Source: DATFVA01 sp963832355
GTDB taxonomy: Bacteria > Bacteroidota > Ignavibacteria > Ignavibacteriales > Ignavibacteriaceae
Direction of reading: 5' to 3'
Assembly (NCBI GenBank): GCA_963832355.1
Contig: CAWHTX010000008.1
Location: 124,001 to 188,000, forward strand
DNA: 64,000 bases
The stretch's first letter is position 1; every line of letters begins with the position of its first letter. A program made the position numbers and the translations under genes. Positions 1-8,251 of the stretch are shown piece by piece. The notes beneath the pieces were generated by a model. It saw only the letters and a list, made by a program, of their open reading frames with translations. It ran no database searches and was not told where the DNA came from.

Positions 1-365
1 TAATGCTTCAGGGCATTGGTGAATCATTTGAATGTATGTACAGGAGTGATTTTAATATTGATCTCAAACAAGTAGCTGATCTATGGAACCATGGTGCTGT
101 GGTAAGGAGCTGGCTTCTTGAACTTGCGGTTGATGCATTCAAGGAAGAAGGTAATTCTCTCGAAAAAATAGCTCCTTATGTCAATGATTCGGGAACCGCC
201 AGATGGACGTCAGAATATGCCATTAAAAATGCAATCCCTGTTCCTGCTATAACCATTTCGCTTTATGAGAGGTTTGCTTCAAGGCAGGATGAATCTTACT
301 CCGCAAAAGTAGTCGCAGCATTGAGAAATGAGTTCGGGGGACATGAAGTAAAGGAGGAAAAGTAA
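1..365 (+). CDS. gnd: 6-phosphogluconate dehydrogenase, decarboxylating (3' end only)
   Basis: This is the C-terminal ~120 residues of the enzyme that oxidatively decarboxylates 6-phosphogluconate to ribulose 5-phosphate with NAD(P)H formation. The visible part is the all-helical C-terminal domain, with the family-typical stretches 'WNHGAVVRSWLLEL' and 'YVNDSGTARWTSEYAI' and the short tail 'GGHEVKEEK' that resembles the short (about 300-residue) bacterial GndA/YqeC class. The reading frame is open to the window edge, so the N-terminal Rossmann domain lies outside. The stop codon abuts the ATG of zwf directly (TAA then ATG), showing a tightly coupled oxidative pentose phosphate operon. Identification rests on recognised family sequence; confidence is high. 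Confidence 0.93.
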   Translation, partial: MLQGIGESFECMYRSDFNIDLKQVADLWNHGAVVRSWLLELAVDAFKEEGNSLEKIAPYVNDSGTARWTSEYAIKNAIPVPAITISLYERFASRQDESYSAKVVAALRNEFGGHEVKEEK

Positions 366-1916
366 ATGGCAGATAATAACAGCAGTAATAATCAGAATAA
401 TATGATTGAAGTACAGCAGCAGGGAATGTTGAAGGGCAATCCTCCCGATCCCTGTATTGTTGTGATCTTTGGTGCATCGGGAGACCTTGCCCATAAAGAA
501 TTAGTCCCATCTCTCTTCGCACTAAATTGTCATAACCTGATGCCCAAACAATGTGCTGTTATTGGCTTTTCACGAACCGAATACTCGGATGAAGATTTTC
601 GAAAGGAAATGTTTGAGGCAGTCAAAAAAGAAAGTATCTGCGGAGAAGATAAGTGGAATGAGTTTGCCAAAAATCTTTTCTACGTACCCGGAAATTTTAA
701 TGATGATGCTTCCAAATCATATAAAAAACTAAATGAAAAGATATCAAAGTTGCAGAAAGATCTTGACATACCGGACAATATATTATTTCATCTTTCAACA
801 GCACCTTCTTTTTATTCAACAATTGTGAAAAAACTCTCTGAATCAGGACTTTCGAAAAGCAGCGAGGGATGGAGGCGTGTGATTATAGAGAAACCTTTCG
901 GGGCTGATGAACAATCTGCACGACAACTCGATAAAGATATACACGAGGTTTTCGAGGAGAAGCAGATTTTCCGTATAGATCATTTCCTGGGGAAAGAAAC
1001 AGTTCAGAATATGGTAGTCTTTCGCTTTGCGAATCCCGGGTTTGAACCTATCTGGAACAGGAATTATATAGATAATATTCAGATTACAGCTGCAGAAAGC
1101 ATTGGAATAGGTTCCAGGGCGGGATTTTACGAGAAGACCGGTATCATAAGGGATATGATCCAGAACCATCTTCTTGAACTTTTATGTATGACCGCGATTG
1201 ATCCCCCGGTCAATTATGACGGGGATTCTCTTAGAAGCGAAACCCTTAAGGTGCTTAATTCAGTTTGTAAAATAAATATTGAGAAGGATGTTGTACTAGG
1301 ACAGTATGGGTCGGGGAAAGTTAAAGGTGAACAGGCTAAAGCATACAGAGAAGAAAAAAATGTCGATGCTGAATCCATGACGCCTACATTTGCCGCGGTA
1401 AAATTAACCCTAGATAACTGGCGCTGGGCCGGTGTACCGGTTTATCTTCGCACCGGAAAAAGAATGAATCAGAAGCTTACAGAAATTACAATTAAATTTA
1501 AGCCTACACCGCACCTGATGTTCCCGATTAACAAGGAGGAAGAAAAAAAACATAATCAGCTGACATTCAGGCTGCAGCCTAATGAGGGAATACTCTACAC
1601 TTTTACTGCAAAGCAGCCTGGAGCCGAACTTCAGCTGCGCCCGGTTAATCTGAACTTTCGTTACGACAGAGCATTCGGAATTAAAGAACCTCCGAGTTCT
1701 TATCAATGGCTGATAAGAGATGCTATGCAGGGAGACCAGACGCTGTTTCCTCATGCAGAATGGATATATAAATCCTGGCAGATCGTTGATCCGATTATAA
1801 AAAAGTGGGAGTCAGATCCCTGGCTGGATTTCCCGAATTATAAACCGGGAAGCTGGGGCCCGGTGTCGGCAAACAAGCTGATCGAAAAGGATAATAATGA
1901 ATGGAATGTTCAATAG
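366..1916 (+). CDS. zwf: glucose-6-phosphate 1-dehydrogenase
   Basis: Cytosolic enzyme oxidising glucose 6-phosphate to 6-phosphogluconolactone, the first step of the oxidative pentose phosphate pathway. The 516-residue product has the nucleotide-binding GASGDLAHKELVPSLF at residues 36-51, EKPFG near 174, and the substrate and catalytic signature RIDHFLGKE starting at residue 203. Length fits the family (about 490-510) apart from an Asn/Gln-rich N-terminal extension of about 25 residues before the first strand. The start codon follows the gnd stop without a gap, and 'AAGGAGG' about 9 bases upstream lies inside the gnd reading frame. gnd-zwf adjacency supports a joint NADPH-generating role. 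The N-terminal extension is unusual, but no alternative ATG lies immediately before the Rossmann fold except Met13 and Met21. Confidence 0.97.
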   Translation: MADNNSSNNQNNMIEVQQQGMLKGNPPDPCIVVIFGASGDLAHKELVPSLFALNCHNLMPKQCAVIGFSRTEYSDEDFRKEMFEAVKKESICGEDKWNEFAKNLFYVPGNFNDDASKSYKKLNEKISKLQKDLDIPDNILFHLSTAPSFYSTIVKKLSESGLSKSSEGWRRVIIEKPFGADEQSARQLDKDIHEVFEEKQIFRIDHFLGKETVQNMVVFRFANPGFEPIWNRNYIDNIQITAAESIGIGSRAGFYEKTGIIRDMIQNHLLELLCMTAIDPPVNYDGDSLRSETLKVLNSVCKINIEKDVVLGQYGSGKVKGEQAKAYREEKNVDAESMTPTFAAVKLTLDNWRWAGVPVYLRTGKRMNQKLTEITIKFKPTPHLMFPINKEEEKKHNQLTFRLQPNEGILYTFTAKQPGAELQLRPVNLNFRYDRAFGIKEPPSSYQWLIRDAMQGDQTLFPHAEWIYKSWQIVDPIIKKWESDPWLDFPNYKPGSWGPVSANKLIEKDNNEWNVQ

Positions 1917-1925
1917 AAGGTCTTT

Positions 1926-3317
1926 ATGCAAAATACGTCGGAATATGATGCTATTGTTATTGGAACGGGTCAATCGGGAGTTCCACTTGCTGAAATGCTG
2001 GCAGGTGAAGGATGGAAAACCGCAATAATCGAACGGTATTTAGTTGGAGGCAGCTGCATAAACTATGGCTGTACACCATCCAAAACAATGCAGGCAAGCT
2101 CTAATGTTGTTCACCTGGCCAAAAATGCAGAGGTGTATGGCGTGCACAATTCTAATGTAAAATTAAATCTTGCCGAAGTGATCAGCCGTAAACGAAAAGT
2201 TGTGGAGTCATTCAGGGGTGGACTTGAAAAAGGAATTAAAGAAACCGAAAATCTTAAGCTTATACGTGGAGAGGCTGAATTTATCGATAAAAAGTTAATC
2301 CGTATAAAACTGAACGACGGCGGAGACGAAACAATAACTGCAGATAAAATATTTATCAATACAGGCGGGAGCCCTTCAATACCGCAAATTAAAGGAGCAG
2401 ACCAGGTTGAATACCTTACCTCTACGACAATAATGGAGCTTGAAGAGAAACCCTCGCATCTTATGATCCTGGGTGGTGGATATATCGGACTTGAATTCGG
2501 TCAGATGTTCAGAAGGTTCGGAAGTGAGGTTACGATTATTGAAAGAGGACCTCAGCTTCTTTCACGGGAAGATGGAGATATTGTTGAAGAGCTGGAGAAA
2601 ATCCTGAGGAACGATGAAGTTAATGTGTTGAAAAATACTCTGGTATCGGAAATCAGCAGATTGGAAGATGGTGGTGTAAAACTGAAATTAACTTCCGATG
2701 GAAAGGAAAGTTTTTTATCCGGTTCTCATTTACTTATTGCGGTTGGGAGGAAACCAAATACAGAATCGCTGAATCTGAAAGCGGCAGGTATAAAAACAGA
2801 CAAAAAGGGGTATATAAAAGTAAATAACAAGCTGCAGACCAGCGTGGATGAAATCTATGCTATCGGGGATGTTAAAGGAGGTCCGGCTTTTACTCATATT
2901 TCGTACGACGATTTCAGGGTTATAAGGGACAATCTAATCAGAAATAAAACGCATACCATAAGAAACCGGTTTGTTCCCTATACCGTATTTGTTGATCCAC
3001 AGCTGGGGAGAGTGGGTATGACGGAGAAAGAAGCCAGGGAAAAGGGTCTTAACTTTAAAGTTGCTAAAATGGAAATGAGTCATGTTTCAAGGGCTAATGA
3101 ACTTGGTGAAACAAGCGGGATAATGAAAGCCCTCGTGGATACTTCTTCCGGAAAAATAATGGGATGCGCAATCCTCGGAATAGACGGCGGTGAAATTGCA
3201 GCAATGATTCAGATTGCGATGATGGGGAATTTAAAATATACAGATCTGAAAGAGGGAATTTTCACTCATCCTGCGCTTGCCGAATCGCTTAATACTCTTT
3301 TCAGCAAGATAAATTAA
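1926..3317 (+). CDS. FAD-dependent pyridine nucleotide-disulfide oxidoreductase (mercuric reductase/dihydrolipoamide dehydrogenase-like)
   Basis: A 463-residue flavoprotein disulfide reductase. Visible parts in order: FAD-binding GTGQSGVPLAEML at residue 13; redox-active disulfide GGSCINYGCTPSK with Cys44 and Cys49; the NAD(P)-binding GGGYIGLEFGQMF near residue 185; the second FAD motif 'YAIGDVKGGPAFTH'; and a C-terminal dimerisation domain with the His-Glu pair in THPALAE (His448, Glu453). The family includes dihydrolipoamide dehydrogenase, mercuric reductase and glutathione reductase. No N-terminal heavy-metal domain or C-terminal Cys pair is present, so Hg reduction is not supported. It lies 9 bp after zwf, so a role using pentose-phosphate NADPH is a reasonable inference. 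The true substrate is unknown. Confidence 0.85.
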   Translation: MQNTSEYDAIVIGTGQSGVPLAEMLAGEGWKTAIIERYLVGGSCINYGCTPSKTMQASSNVVHLAKNAEVYGVHNSNVKLNLAEVISRKRKVVESFRGGLEKGIKETENLKLIRGEAEFIDKKLIRIKLNDGGDETITADKIFINTGGSPSIPQIKGADQVEYLTSTTIMELEEKPSHLMILGGGYIGLEFGQMFRRFGSEVTIIERGPQLLSREDGDIVEELEKILRNDEVNVLKNTLVSEISRLEDGGVKLKLTSDGKESFLSGSHLLIAVGRKPNTESLNLKAAGIKTDKKGYIKVNNKLQTSVDEIYAIGDVKGGPAFTHISYDDFRVIRDNLIRNKTHTIRNRFVPYTVFVDPQLGRVGMTEKEAREKGLNFKVAKMEMSHVSRANELGETSGIMKALVDTSSGKIMGCAILGIDGGEIAAMIQIAMMGNLKYTDLKEGIFTHPALAESLNTLFSKIN

Positions 3318-3407
3318 TCCTTATTTAATCAGCATTTGATACAACTCATTACTGTTTACAGCCATATGTGCTAAGTTATTTCAAAGTAAAGAGAAAGAGG
3401 GAACGTA

Positions 3408-3480
3408 ATGGCTGTATATGAAGTTTGCGGAAATGATTATTTGCGCAGAACAATCTGAGACAATATCAACCAAAGTTTAA
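3408..3480 (+). pseudogene. scar of a small cysteine-containing protein gene: both ends kept, middle missing
   Basis: An ATG at 3408 behind a purine-rich 'AGAGGG' site begins MAVYEVCGNDY, after which the frame runs out at a TGA within a few codons. Shifted by one base, the sequence just after reads CAEQSETISTKV and ends in TAA at 3480. These two pieces resemble, from memory, the start and the end of a small Cys-rich putative metal-binding family beginning xxYEVCGNxYDK and ending in an HCAEQ/HCARE-type tail. The central Cys/His-rich part (roughly 50 codons) would be missing, with the junction near 3440. It could instead be a chance short ORF. The family match is from memory and only moderately sure. 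Confidence 0.4.
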
Positions 3481-3502
3481 GCGTAGGAGGTGAATTTCTT
3501 TT

Positions 3503-4021
3503 ATGAAACTCAGAGGCAGAAAAATAGCGATATTCGTTGAAAAATTATTTGAAGATCTTGAATTCTGGTATCCCTATCTCCGGATGAAAGAAGAGGAAGC
3601 GGAAGTCTGTGTTGTTGCACCAAAGGTAGATACATACGAGGGTAAGCACGGATTAACTGCTAAAGCAGATCAGTCAATTGTGGGTGTTAAAACCGATGAG
3701 TTTAATGCTCTGATCATACCGGGAGGCTACTCTCCCGATCATATGAGAAGAACTCCAGAAATGGTTGAGTTCGTAAAGAAAATGAATCAGGAAAAGAAGC
3801 CGATTGCTGCTATCTGTCATGGTCCATGGATGCTGGCCTCCGCAGAGGTAATTAAAGGTAAAAAGGTAACAAGCTTCTTTTCAGTTAAAGATGATCTGAT
3901 CCATGCCGGTGCCGAATGGGTTGACCAGGAAGTCGTAAAAGACGGGAATATAATAACATCGCGCAATCCCGATGACCTTCCGGCTTTCTGCAAAAAAATA
4001 ATAGAGACTCTGGAAAAATAA
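3503..4021 (+). CDS. DJ-1/PfpI family protein (type 1 glutamine amidotransferase-like)
   Basis: 172-residue single-domain protein of the DJ-1/PfpI superfamily (cysteine peptidase, deglycase or chaperone-like members). The nucleophile elbow AAICHGPW carries the candidate catalytic Cys105, followed by His106; the conserved acidic residue is Glu13 in 'IFVEK'; 'LIIPGGYSPDHMR' is the typical strand-loop before the elbow. Full family length. A strong AGGAGG ribosome site (about 3485-3490) precedes the ATG. It is separated from the upstream operon by 185 bp that contains a small-gene scar. In this family PfpI/YhbO-type proteins are linked to stress and glycation repair; the specific activity cannot be read from sequence. 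Confidence 0.9.
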   Translation: MKLRGRKIAIFVEKLFEDLEFWYPYLRMKEEEAEVCVVAPKVDTYEGKHGLTAKADQSIVGVKTDEFNALIIPGGYSPDHMRRTPEMVEFVKKMNQEKKPIAAICHGPWMLASAEVIKGKKVTSFFSVKDDLIHAGAEWVDQEVVKDGNIITSRNPDDLPAFCKKIIETLEK

Positions 4022-4028
4022 AAAGCCT

Positions 4029-4060
4029 GTTCTGCATGCAGTGTTGGAGAATTGCAGAAC
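4029..4060 (+). other. inverted repeat (8-bp stem) between PfpI gene and sugar ABC operon
   Basis: GTTCTGCA at 4029-4036 is perfectly complementary to TGCAGAAC at 4053-4060, with a 16-base loop. It lies 8 bases after the stop of the PfpI-family gene, where a terminator is expected, but no clean T-run follows immediately (the first T-rich stretch is about 10 bases on). It may be a weak terminator or an operator for the downstream transporter operon. Confidence 0.4.
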
Positions 4061-4154
4061 CTTAAAAACTTTTCGTTGGTTGCTTTTTTATTTAACAACT
4101 TGTAATGTTTAAGGGTTTAGTATAGTATAAACAAACTATTTTACTGCTGCATTA

Positions 4155-5468
4155 GTGTTATCAATAAAAGATAATAGGAAAAGTTATTTAAATTGGTTCT
4201 TTACAGCCGTCCTGCTCAGTTTTCTTGCTATATCATCTCTCAGCTGCTCCGGTTCTGAAAAACAATTTACGATCTGGATAGGCGGTTCTCCCGAGGAAAT
4301 AAATTTCTGGGAAAAAATAGTAAAAGAATTCGAGGATGAATATCACTATAATCTGCAGCTTGTTAGACAGCCGACTTATTCTGACCAGCGAAGGCAGGCC
4401 CTTGTTGTTTCTCTTGAGGCGTCTCAGCCAAACCCCGACCTGTTCTTAATGGATGTCATATGGATAGACCAGTTTGTCAAATCCGGATGGCTGGAACCTC
4501 TTAACAGCTTTGCACAAAGAGATAGTTTTTCTACAAATCAGTTCTTCAGCAAAACAATCAGGCAGGCCGACAGTTATAATAATACATTGTATGCACTGCC
4601 GGTTTTTATTGATGTTGCACTGCTTTACTACAGAAAAGATCTGCTTGATAAATATGGTTACAAAGGTCCCCCCGAAACATGGCAGCAGCTTCTCGATATG
4701 TGTTTAAACATTCAAAAAGAAGAAAGGAAAACGAACCGGGGTTTTAATGGTTATGTATGGCAGGGTGCTCAGTATGAAGGACTTGTATGTACTTTTCTTG
4801 AATTCGCTGCTTCTATGGGCGGCGGGATTATGCAGGGTGATTCACTAGACATCAATACACCGGATAACATAAAAGCATTAAAATTTATGCGGGACCTTAT
4901 ACGGAAGTACAATGTCTCACCGGAAAATACGTACACAGAAATGAAGGAGGAGGAGGTCAGAAGAACCTTTCAGCGCGGGAACGCCTTGTTTGAGAGGAAC
5001 TGGACATATGCATGGCAGCTTCATCAATCTGAGAACTCTGCTGTAAAAGGTAAGACAGGGATCAGGCTTCTTCCTCATTCCCCGGGCGATAGTTCGGTAT
5101 CTGCATTAGGCGGATGGCATATTGGTATATCAAAGTTTTCCGATATGAAGGATAAGGCATGGCAATTTGTAAAATTTGTCACCTCTTTCAGAATACAAAA
5201 GGAAATGCTGATGAGAATAGGATGGAACCCGGGGAGAAAAGATGTCTATGAAGATGCAGAGGTTCAGAAGAAAATTCCACGGGTTAAGATATTAAAAGAA
5301 GCATTCGACCATACAGTTTCACGGCCTGCATTGCCTTATTATCAGCAGGTATCGGAGGTCATTCAGAGGTATATCAATAATTGCCTGGCCGGCAAAGAGA
5401 GTCCGAAAGATGCTTTGAAGACTATAGCAGATGAGCTTAAAGAGATAGAAAAGCTTTATGAAGATTAA
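4155..5468 (+). CDS. sugar ABC transporter substrate-binding lipoprotein (family 1 extracellular solute-binding)
   Basis: 437-residue solute receptor of a carbohydrate ABC importer. The N-terminus has a basic stretch, a hydrophobic segment (about residues 14-28) and a lipobox ending at Cys31 ('ISSLSC'), so it should be a lipid-anchored envelope protein. The mature part shows the family 1 pattern: 'WEKIVKEFEDEY' near the start, 'PDLFLMDVIWIDQFVKSGWLEPL', 'ALPVFIDVALLYYRKDLLDKYG', and 'SALGGWHIGISKFSDMKDKA' later on. It is the first gene of a four-gene operon and overlaps the next ORF by 11 bp. The start is GTG at 4155 with no obvious Shine-Dalgarno, so translation could begin a little downstream. 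The transported sugar is not evident. Confidence 0.9.
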   Translation: MLSIKDNRKSYLNWFFTAVLLSFLAISSLSCSGSEKQFTIWIGGSPEEINFWEKIVKEFEDEYHYNLQLVRQPTYSDQRRQALVVSLEASQPNPDLFLMDVIWIDQFVKSGWLEPLNSFAQRDSFSTNQFFSKTIRQADSYNNTLYALPVFIDVALLYYRKDLLDKYGYKGPPETWQQLLDMCLNIQKEERKTNRGFNGYVWQGAQYEGLVCTFLEFAASMGGGIMQGDSLDINTPDNIKALKFMRDLIRKYNVSPENTYTEMKEEEVRRTFQRGNALFERNWTYAWQLHQSENSAVKGKTGIRLLPHSPGDSSVSALGGWHIGISKFSDMKDKAWQFVKFVTSFRIQKEMLMRIGWNPGRKDVYEDAEVQKKIPRVKILKEAFDHTVSRPALPYYQQVSEVIQRYINNCLAGKESPKDALKTIADELKEIEKLYED

Positions 5469-6349
5469 ACAAGACTATGACCTGAAGGAAATAAAAACCG
5501 GTCTGCTGTTTAACACTCCATTAGTGATTACGGCAGTGGTCTTTATTCTGATTCCGGTTGTGGGAACCTTGATCACAAGTCTTAACCGGGATGTCACTTT
5601 CCTTCCGTCTGAATTTCTGGGTCTAAAAAATTATGGAAGGATGCTCGAAGATGCACATTTCTGGCAGTCCGTACGCTTTACACTCTTCTTCGTGCTTGCT
5701 TCGGTTACCCTTGAGCTGATATTCGGTTTAATATTCGCCCTGGTACTTAATGAGACTCTTCCGGCACGAGGCCTTTTCAGGGTAGCTGATACTCATCCCG
5801 TGGGCAATCCCTATAGCTATTTCAGGAAGGATATGGCAGCTTATTTACAATTACGAATACGGCCTGTTCAATTACCTCGTACAGTTTTTCGGAATTACAA
5901 ATGAACCCGTCAGCTGGCTGGGTTCATCCTTTGGTGCATTTGCTTCTGTTGTGATAGCCGATGTCTGGAAAACTACGCCTTTCATGACAATTATTATTCT
6001 GGCAGGTTTATCAACCATACCTCGCGACCTATACAAACAGGCCATGATCGACGGAACTAATTTCATTCAGAGATTTTTTAGAATAACTCTTCCTTTGCTG
6101 AGACCGGTTATTGTTGTTGCCTTGCTGTTCAGAACAGTTGATGCAATAAGAATATTTGATCTGGTTTATGTTCTTACGGGAGGCGGACCCGGAGGCAGCA
6201 CCACATCAATCTCGCTTTATGCATATAATTACTATGTGACCGGAGATTTCGGATACGGCTCAGCCGTCTCTGTTATTGTATTCTTTTTAGCGGCAATCCT
6301 TGCTTTTATTTATATAAAGCTTGGGAAATTCAGAGAGGCAGTTAAATGA
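5458..6349 (+). CDS. sugar ABC transporter permease, MalF/UgpA type (one-base frameshift)
   Basis: Inner-membrane permease of the sugar importer, read in two frames. Residues from 5458 give the first transmembrane helix and periplasmic loop up to 'ARGLFRV'. One extra base at about 5785 then shifts the frame, and the continuation 'LILIPWAIPIAIS' leads through 'NEPVSWLGS' to the permease EAA loop 'MIDGTNFIQRFFRITLPLL' and the family-typical 'YVLTGGGPGGSTT', ending at 6349. The whole interval is 3n+1 bases, so removing a single base restores about 296 residues, the usual length. The start overlaps the receptor gene and the end overlaps the second permease (ATGA). Either a sequencing/assembly insertion or a genuine inactivating mutation. 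Confidence 0.88.
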
Positions 6350-7176
6350 GAGAACAGCGAATCATAAATCTATTGAAATTTTCCGGAGCTGCTTTTCTTC
6401 TGCTTTTCTGTCTGCTCCCCTTTTCATGGATGATTATCATTTCTTTGACAAAGAATCCGGATTTTCTGGCCTCGGGTCAATCGATATCGTTTACCATTAC
6501 CAATTATACTGATCTGCTGAAGAACGGATCTACACATCTGCTTGATTATTTAAGAAACAGCCTCATAATCTCAGTTGTCTCTGCAGTGTGTGCCACTGTA
6601 TTTGCGGGTTTATCGGCCTATGCAATTACACGGCTTACGTTCCCCGGAAGAATAGTCATTCCCCTGGTGCTGCTTGCTTTTTCTATGTTTCCCCAGATCA
6701 GTATTATAGGATATCTCTTTAAGCTGATGACCTGGCTGGGATGGATAAATACCTATTATGCTTTAATCTTTCCATATATAACGCTGGGACTACCACTGGC
6801 ACTATGGATTATGCTCAGTTACCTTTCACGCATCTCCACCGAACTGGACAGGGCAGCACTGGTTGATGGAGCTTCACGCTGGCAGATTGTGCAGAAAATA
6901 ATTTTTCCTGTGGCGCTTCCCGGTGTTTTTTCTACTTTTATGCTGATACTTATTTACTCATTCAACGAGTTTCTTTTCGCGTTAATGCTTACTATTGATT
7001 ATAAAGCCCGCACAATACCTGTCGGGATCGCGTTATTTGAAGGACTGCATGGGCAGGTACCTTGGGGATATATTATGGCGAGTGCAGTAATAGCGGTTAT
7101 ACCCCTTCTTATACTAATAGCATTTTTCCAGAGATATATTATCCAGGGGTTAACTGAAGGAGCTGTTAAAGGATGA
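6346..7176 (+). CDS. sugar ABC transporter permease, MalG/UgpE type
   Basis: 276-residue polytopic membrane protein with about six hydrophobic segments, beginning 'FSGAAFLLLFCLLPFSWMII' with the family-typical 'ISLT' after helix 1. The EAA loop that docks on the ATPase is 'ELDRAALVDGASRWQIVQ' near residues 165-182, followed by 'FPVALPGVFST'. The C-terminal region 'YIIQGLTEGAVKG' is the standard end of MalG-like permeases. It overlaps the first permease by 4 bp and the ATPase gene by 4 bp, so the operon is translationally coupled. Together with the preceding gene it forms the membrane channel. Confidence 0.95.
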   Translation: MREQRIINLLKFSGAAFLLLFCLLPFSWMIIISLTKNPDFLASGQSISFTITNYTDLLKNGSTHLLDYLRNSLIISVVSAVCATVFAGLSAYAITRLTFPGRIVIPLVLLAFSMFPQISIIGYLFKLMTWLGWINTYYALIFPYITLGLPLALWIMLSYLSRISTELDRAALVDGASRWQIVQKIIFPVALPGVFSTFMLILIYSFNEFLFALMLTIDYKARTIPVGIALFEGLHGQVPWGYIMASAVIAVIPLLILIAFFQRYIIQGLTEGAVKG

Positions 7177-8249
7177 AAAGTGTGATCCTAAAAAATATCC
7201 GGAAAAAATTTTTTACTGTAAGGAGAGGTACCGTTGAAGCATTGAAAGGGATTAACATAGAAATTGAGCCTGGGAAATTTTTTGTTTTACTCGGACCAAG
7301 CGGGTGCGGTAAATCAACTCTGCTTAATATAATTGCTGGTATTGAAAGACCTTCCGACGGAGAAATATTATTCGGAGATAAAACGGTTGTATCTGTAAAT
7401 CAAAAATTATTTTTATCTCCCCGCGAAAGAGACGTTGCAATGGTTTTTCAGAGTTATGCACTGTACCCTCATTTAAGTGTGAGGGAGAATATTTCTTTTC
7501 CGTTAAAGATTGCTAAACTGGATAAAACAGAAATCAAGAAGAAAGTTGAAAAAGCTGCCGGAATCCTTGAAATAAATGAAATACTTGAAGCAAAACCGGG
7601 TGAGTTAAGTGGTGGTCAAAGACAGCGGGTCGCACTCGGAAGAGCGATAGTACGCGAACCCAATGTTCTCCTTCTTGATGAACCGCTTTCTAATCTTGAT
7701 GCTATGTTGAGAATAACAATGAGAAGTGAACTAAAAGAAATACAAAGAGAATTGAATCTAACAACTATTTATGTAACACATGATCAGACAGAAGCAATGT
7801 CGCTCGGGGATTCGATTGCAGTTCTAAAAAAAGGAGAGGTGCAGCAGACAGGGACACCGTATGAGGTTTATAACGAACCCGAAAATCTTTTCGTGGCAAA
7901 GTTTATAGGATCTCCTCCAATGAATATTCTTGATATGGAAATGGTGAGCGGGATAGAAGAGAAAATTAACAGGCTGGCCGGGAAGAGGGATAAAGAACTG
8001 ATTGCCGGTTTAAGACCGGAAGACATTAAGATCGTCCCTGAAAATGAAGGAATACTAAAGGGTAAACTCAGGATGATAGGTCCGGTCGGAAGTGATTCTC
8101 TTCTCTATCTCACTGTGGGGGGAAAAGATTTAATTGCAAAAGTCTCTGAGAGGCCTGCATTCAAAGAGGGTGACAGAATAGGTGTGGATTTCGATGACAG
8201 TAAGCTTCTTTTTTTTGATAAAGAGAAGGAGAAAAGAATTGAGAAATAA
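7173..8249 (+). CDS. sugar ABC transporter ATP-binding protein, MalK/UgpC type
   Basis: 358-residue ATPase that drives the importer. Walker A GPSGCGKST is at residues 41-49, the Q-loop lies in 'MVFQSYALYPHL', the ABC signature LSGGQRQR begins at about residue 145, Walker B is 'VLLLDEPLSNLD', and the switch His is in 'YVTHDQTEAM'. After residue ~240 there is an OB-fold TOBE/MalK regulatory domain ('AGLRPEDIKIVPE', 'IGPVGSDSLLYLTV'), which distinguishes MalK-like proteins from generic ATPases. It is the last transporter gene; the next gene starts 2 bp later, so DUF72 may be co-transcribed. Confidence 0.96.
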   Translation: MKSVILKNIRKKFFTVRRGTVEALKGINIEIEPGKFFVLLGPSGCGKSTLLNIIAGIERPSDGEILFGDKTVVSVNQKLFLSPRERDVAMVFQSYALYPHLSVRENISFPLKIAKLDKTEIKKKVEKAAGILEINEILEAKPGELSGGQRQRVALGRAIVREPNVLLLDEPLSNLDAMLRITMRSELKEIQRELNLTTIYVTHDQTEAMSLGDSIAVLKKGEVQQTGTPYEVYNEPENLFVAKFIGSPPMNILDMEMVSGIEEKINRLAGKRDKELIAGLRPEDIKIVPENEGILKGKLRMIGPVGSDSLLYLTVGGKDLIAKVSERPAFKEGDRIGVDFDDSKLLFFDKEKEKRIEK

Positions 8250-8251
8250 TT

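Noticed and set aside
1926..3317. Mercuric reductase
   Set aside because: No N-terminal HMA domain, no C-terminal Cys pair and no mer genes nearby; only the general disulfide-reductase fold is supported.
4029..4060. Riboswitch ahead of the sugar transporter operon
   Set aside because: Only one 8-bp stem is visible and no conserved aptamer core is recognised.
5458..6349. Programmed ribosomal frameshift in the ABC permease
   Set aside because: No slippery heptamer or stimulatory structure at the shift point, and seven similar +1 lesions in unrelated genes make an error or mutation more likely.
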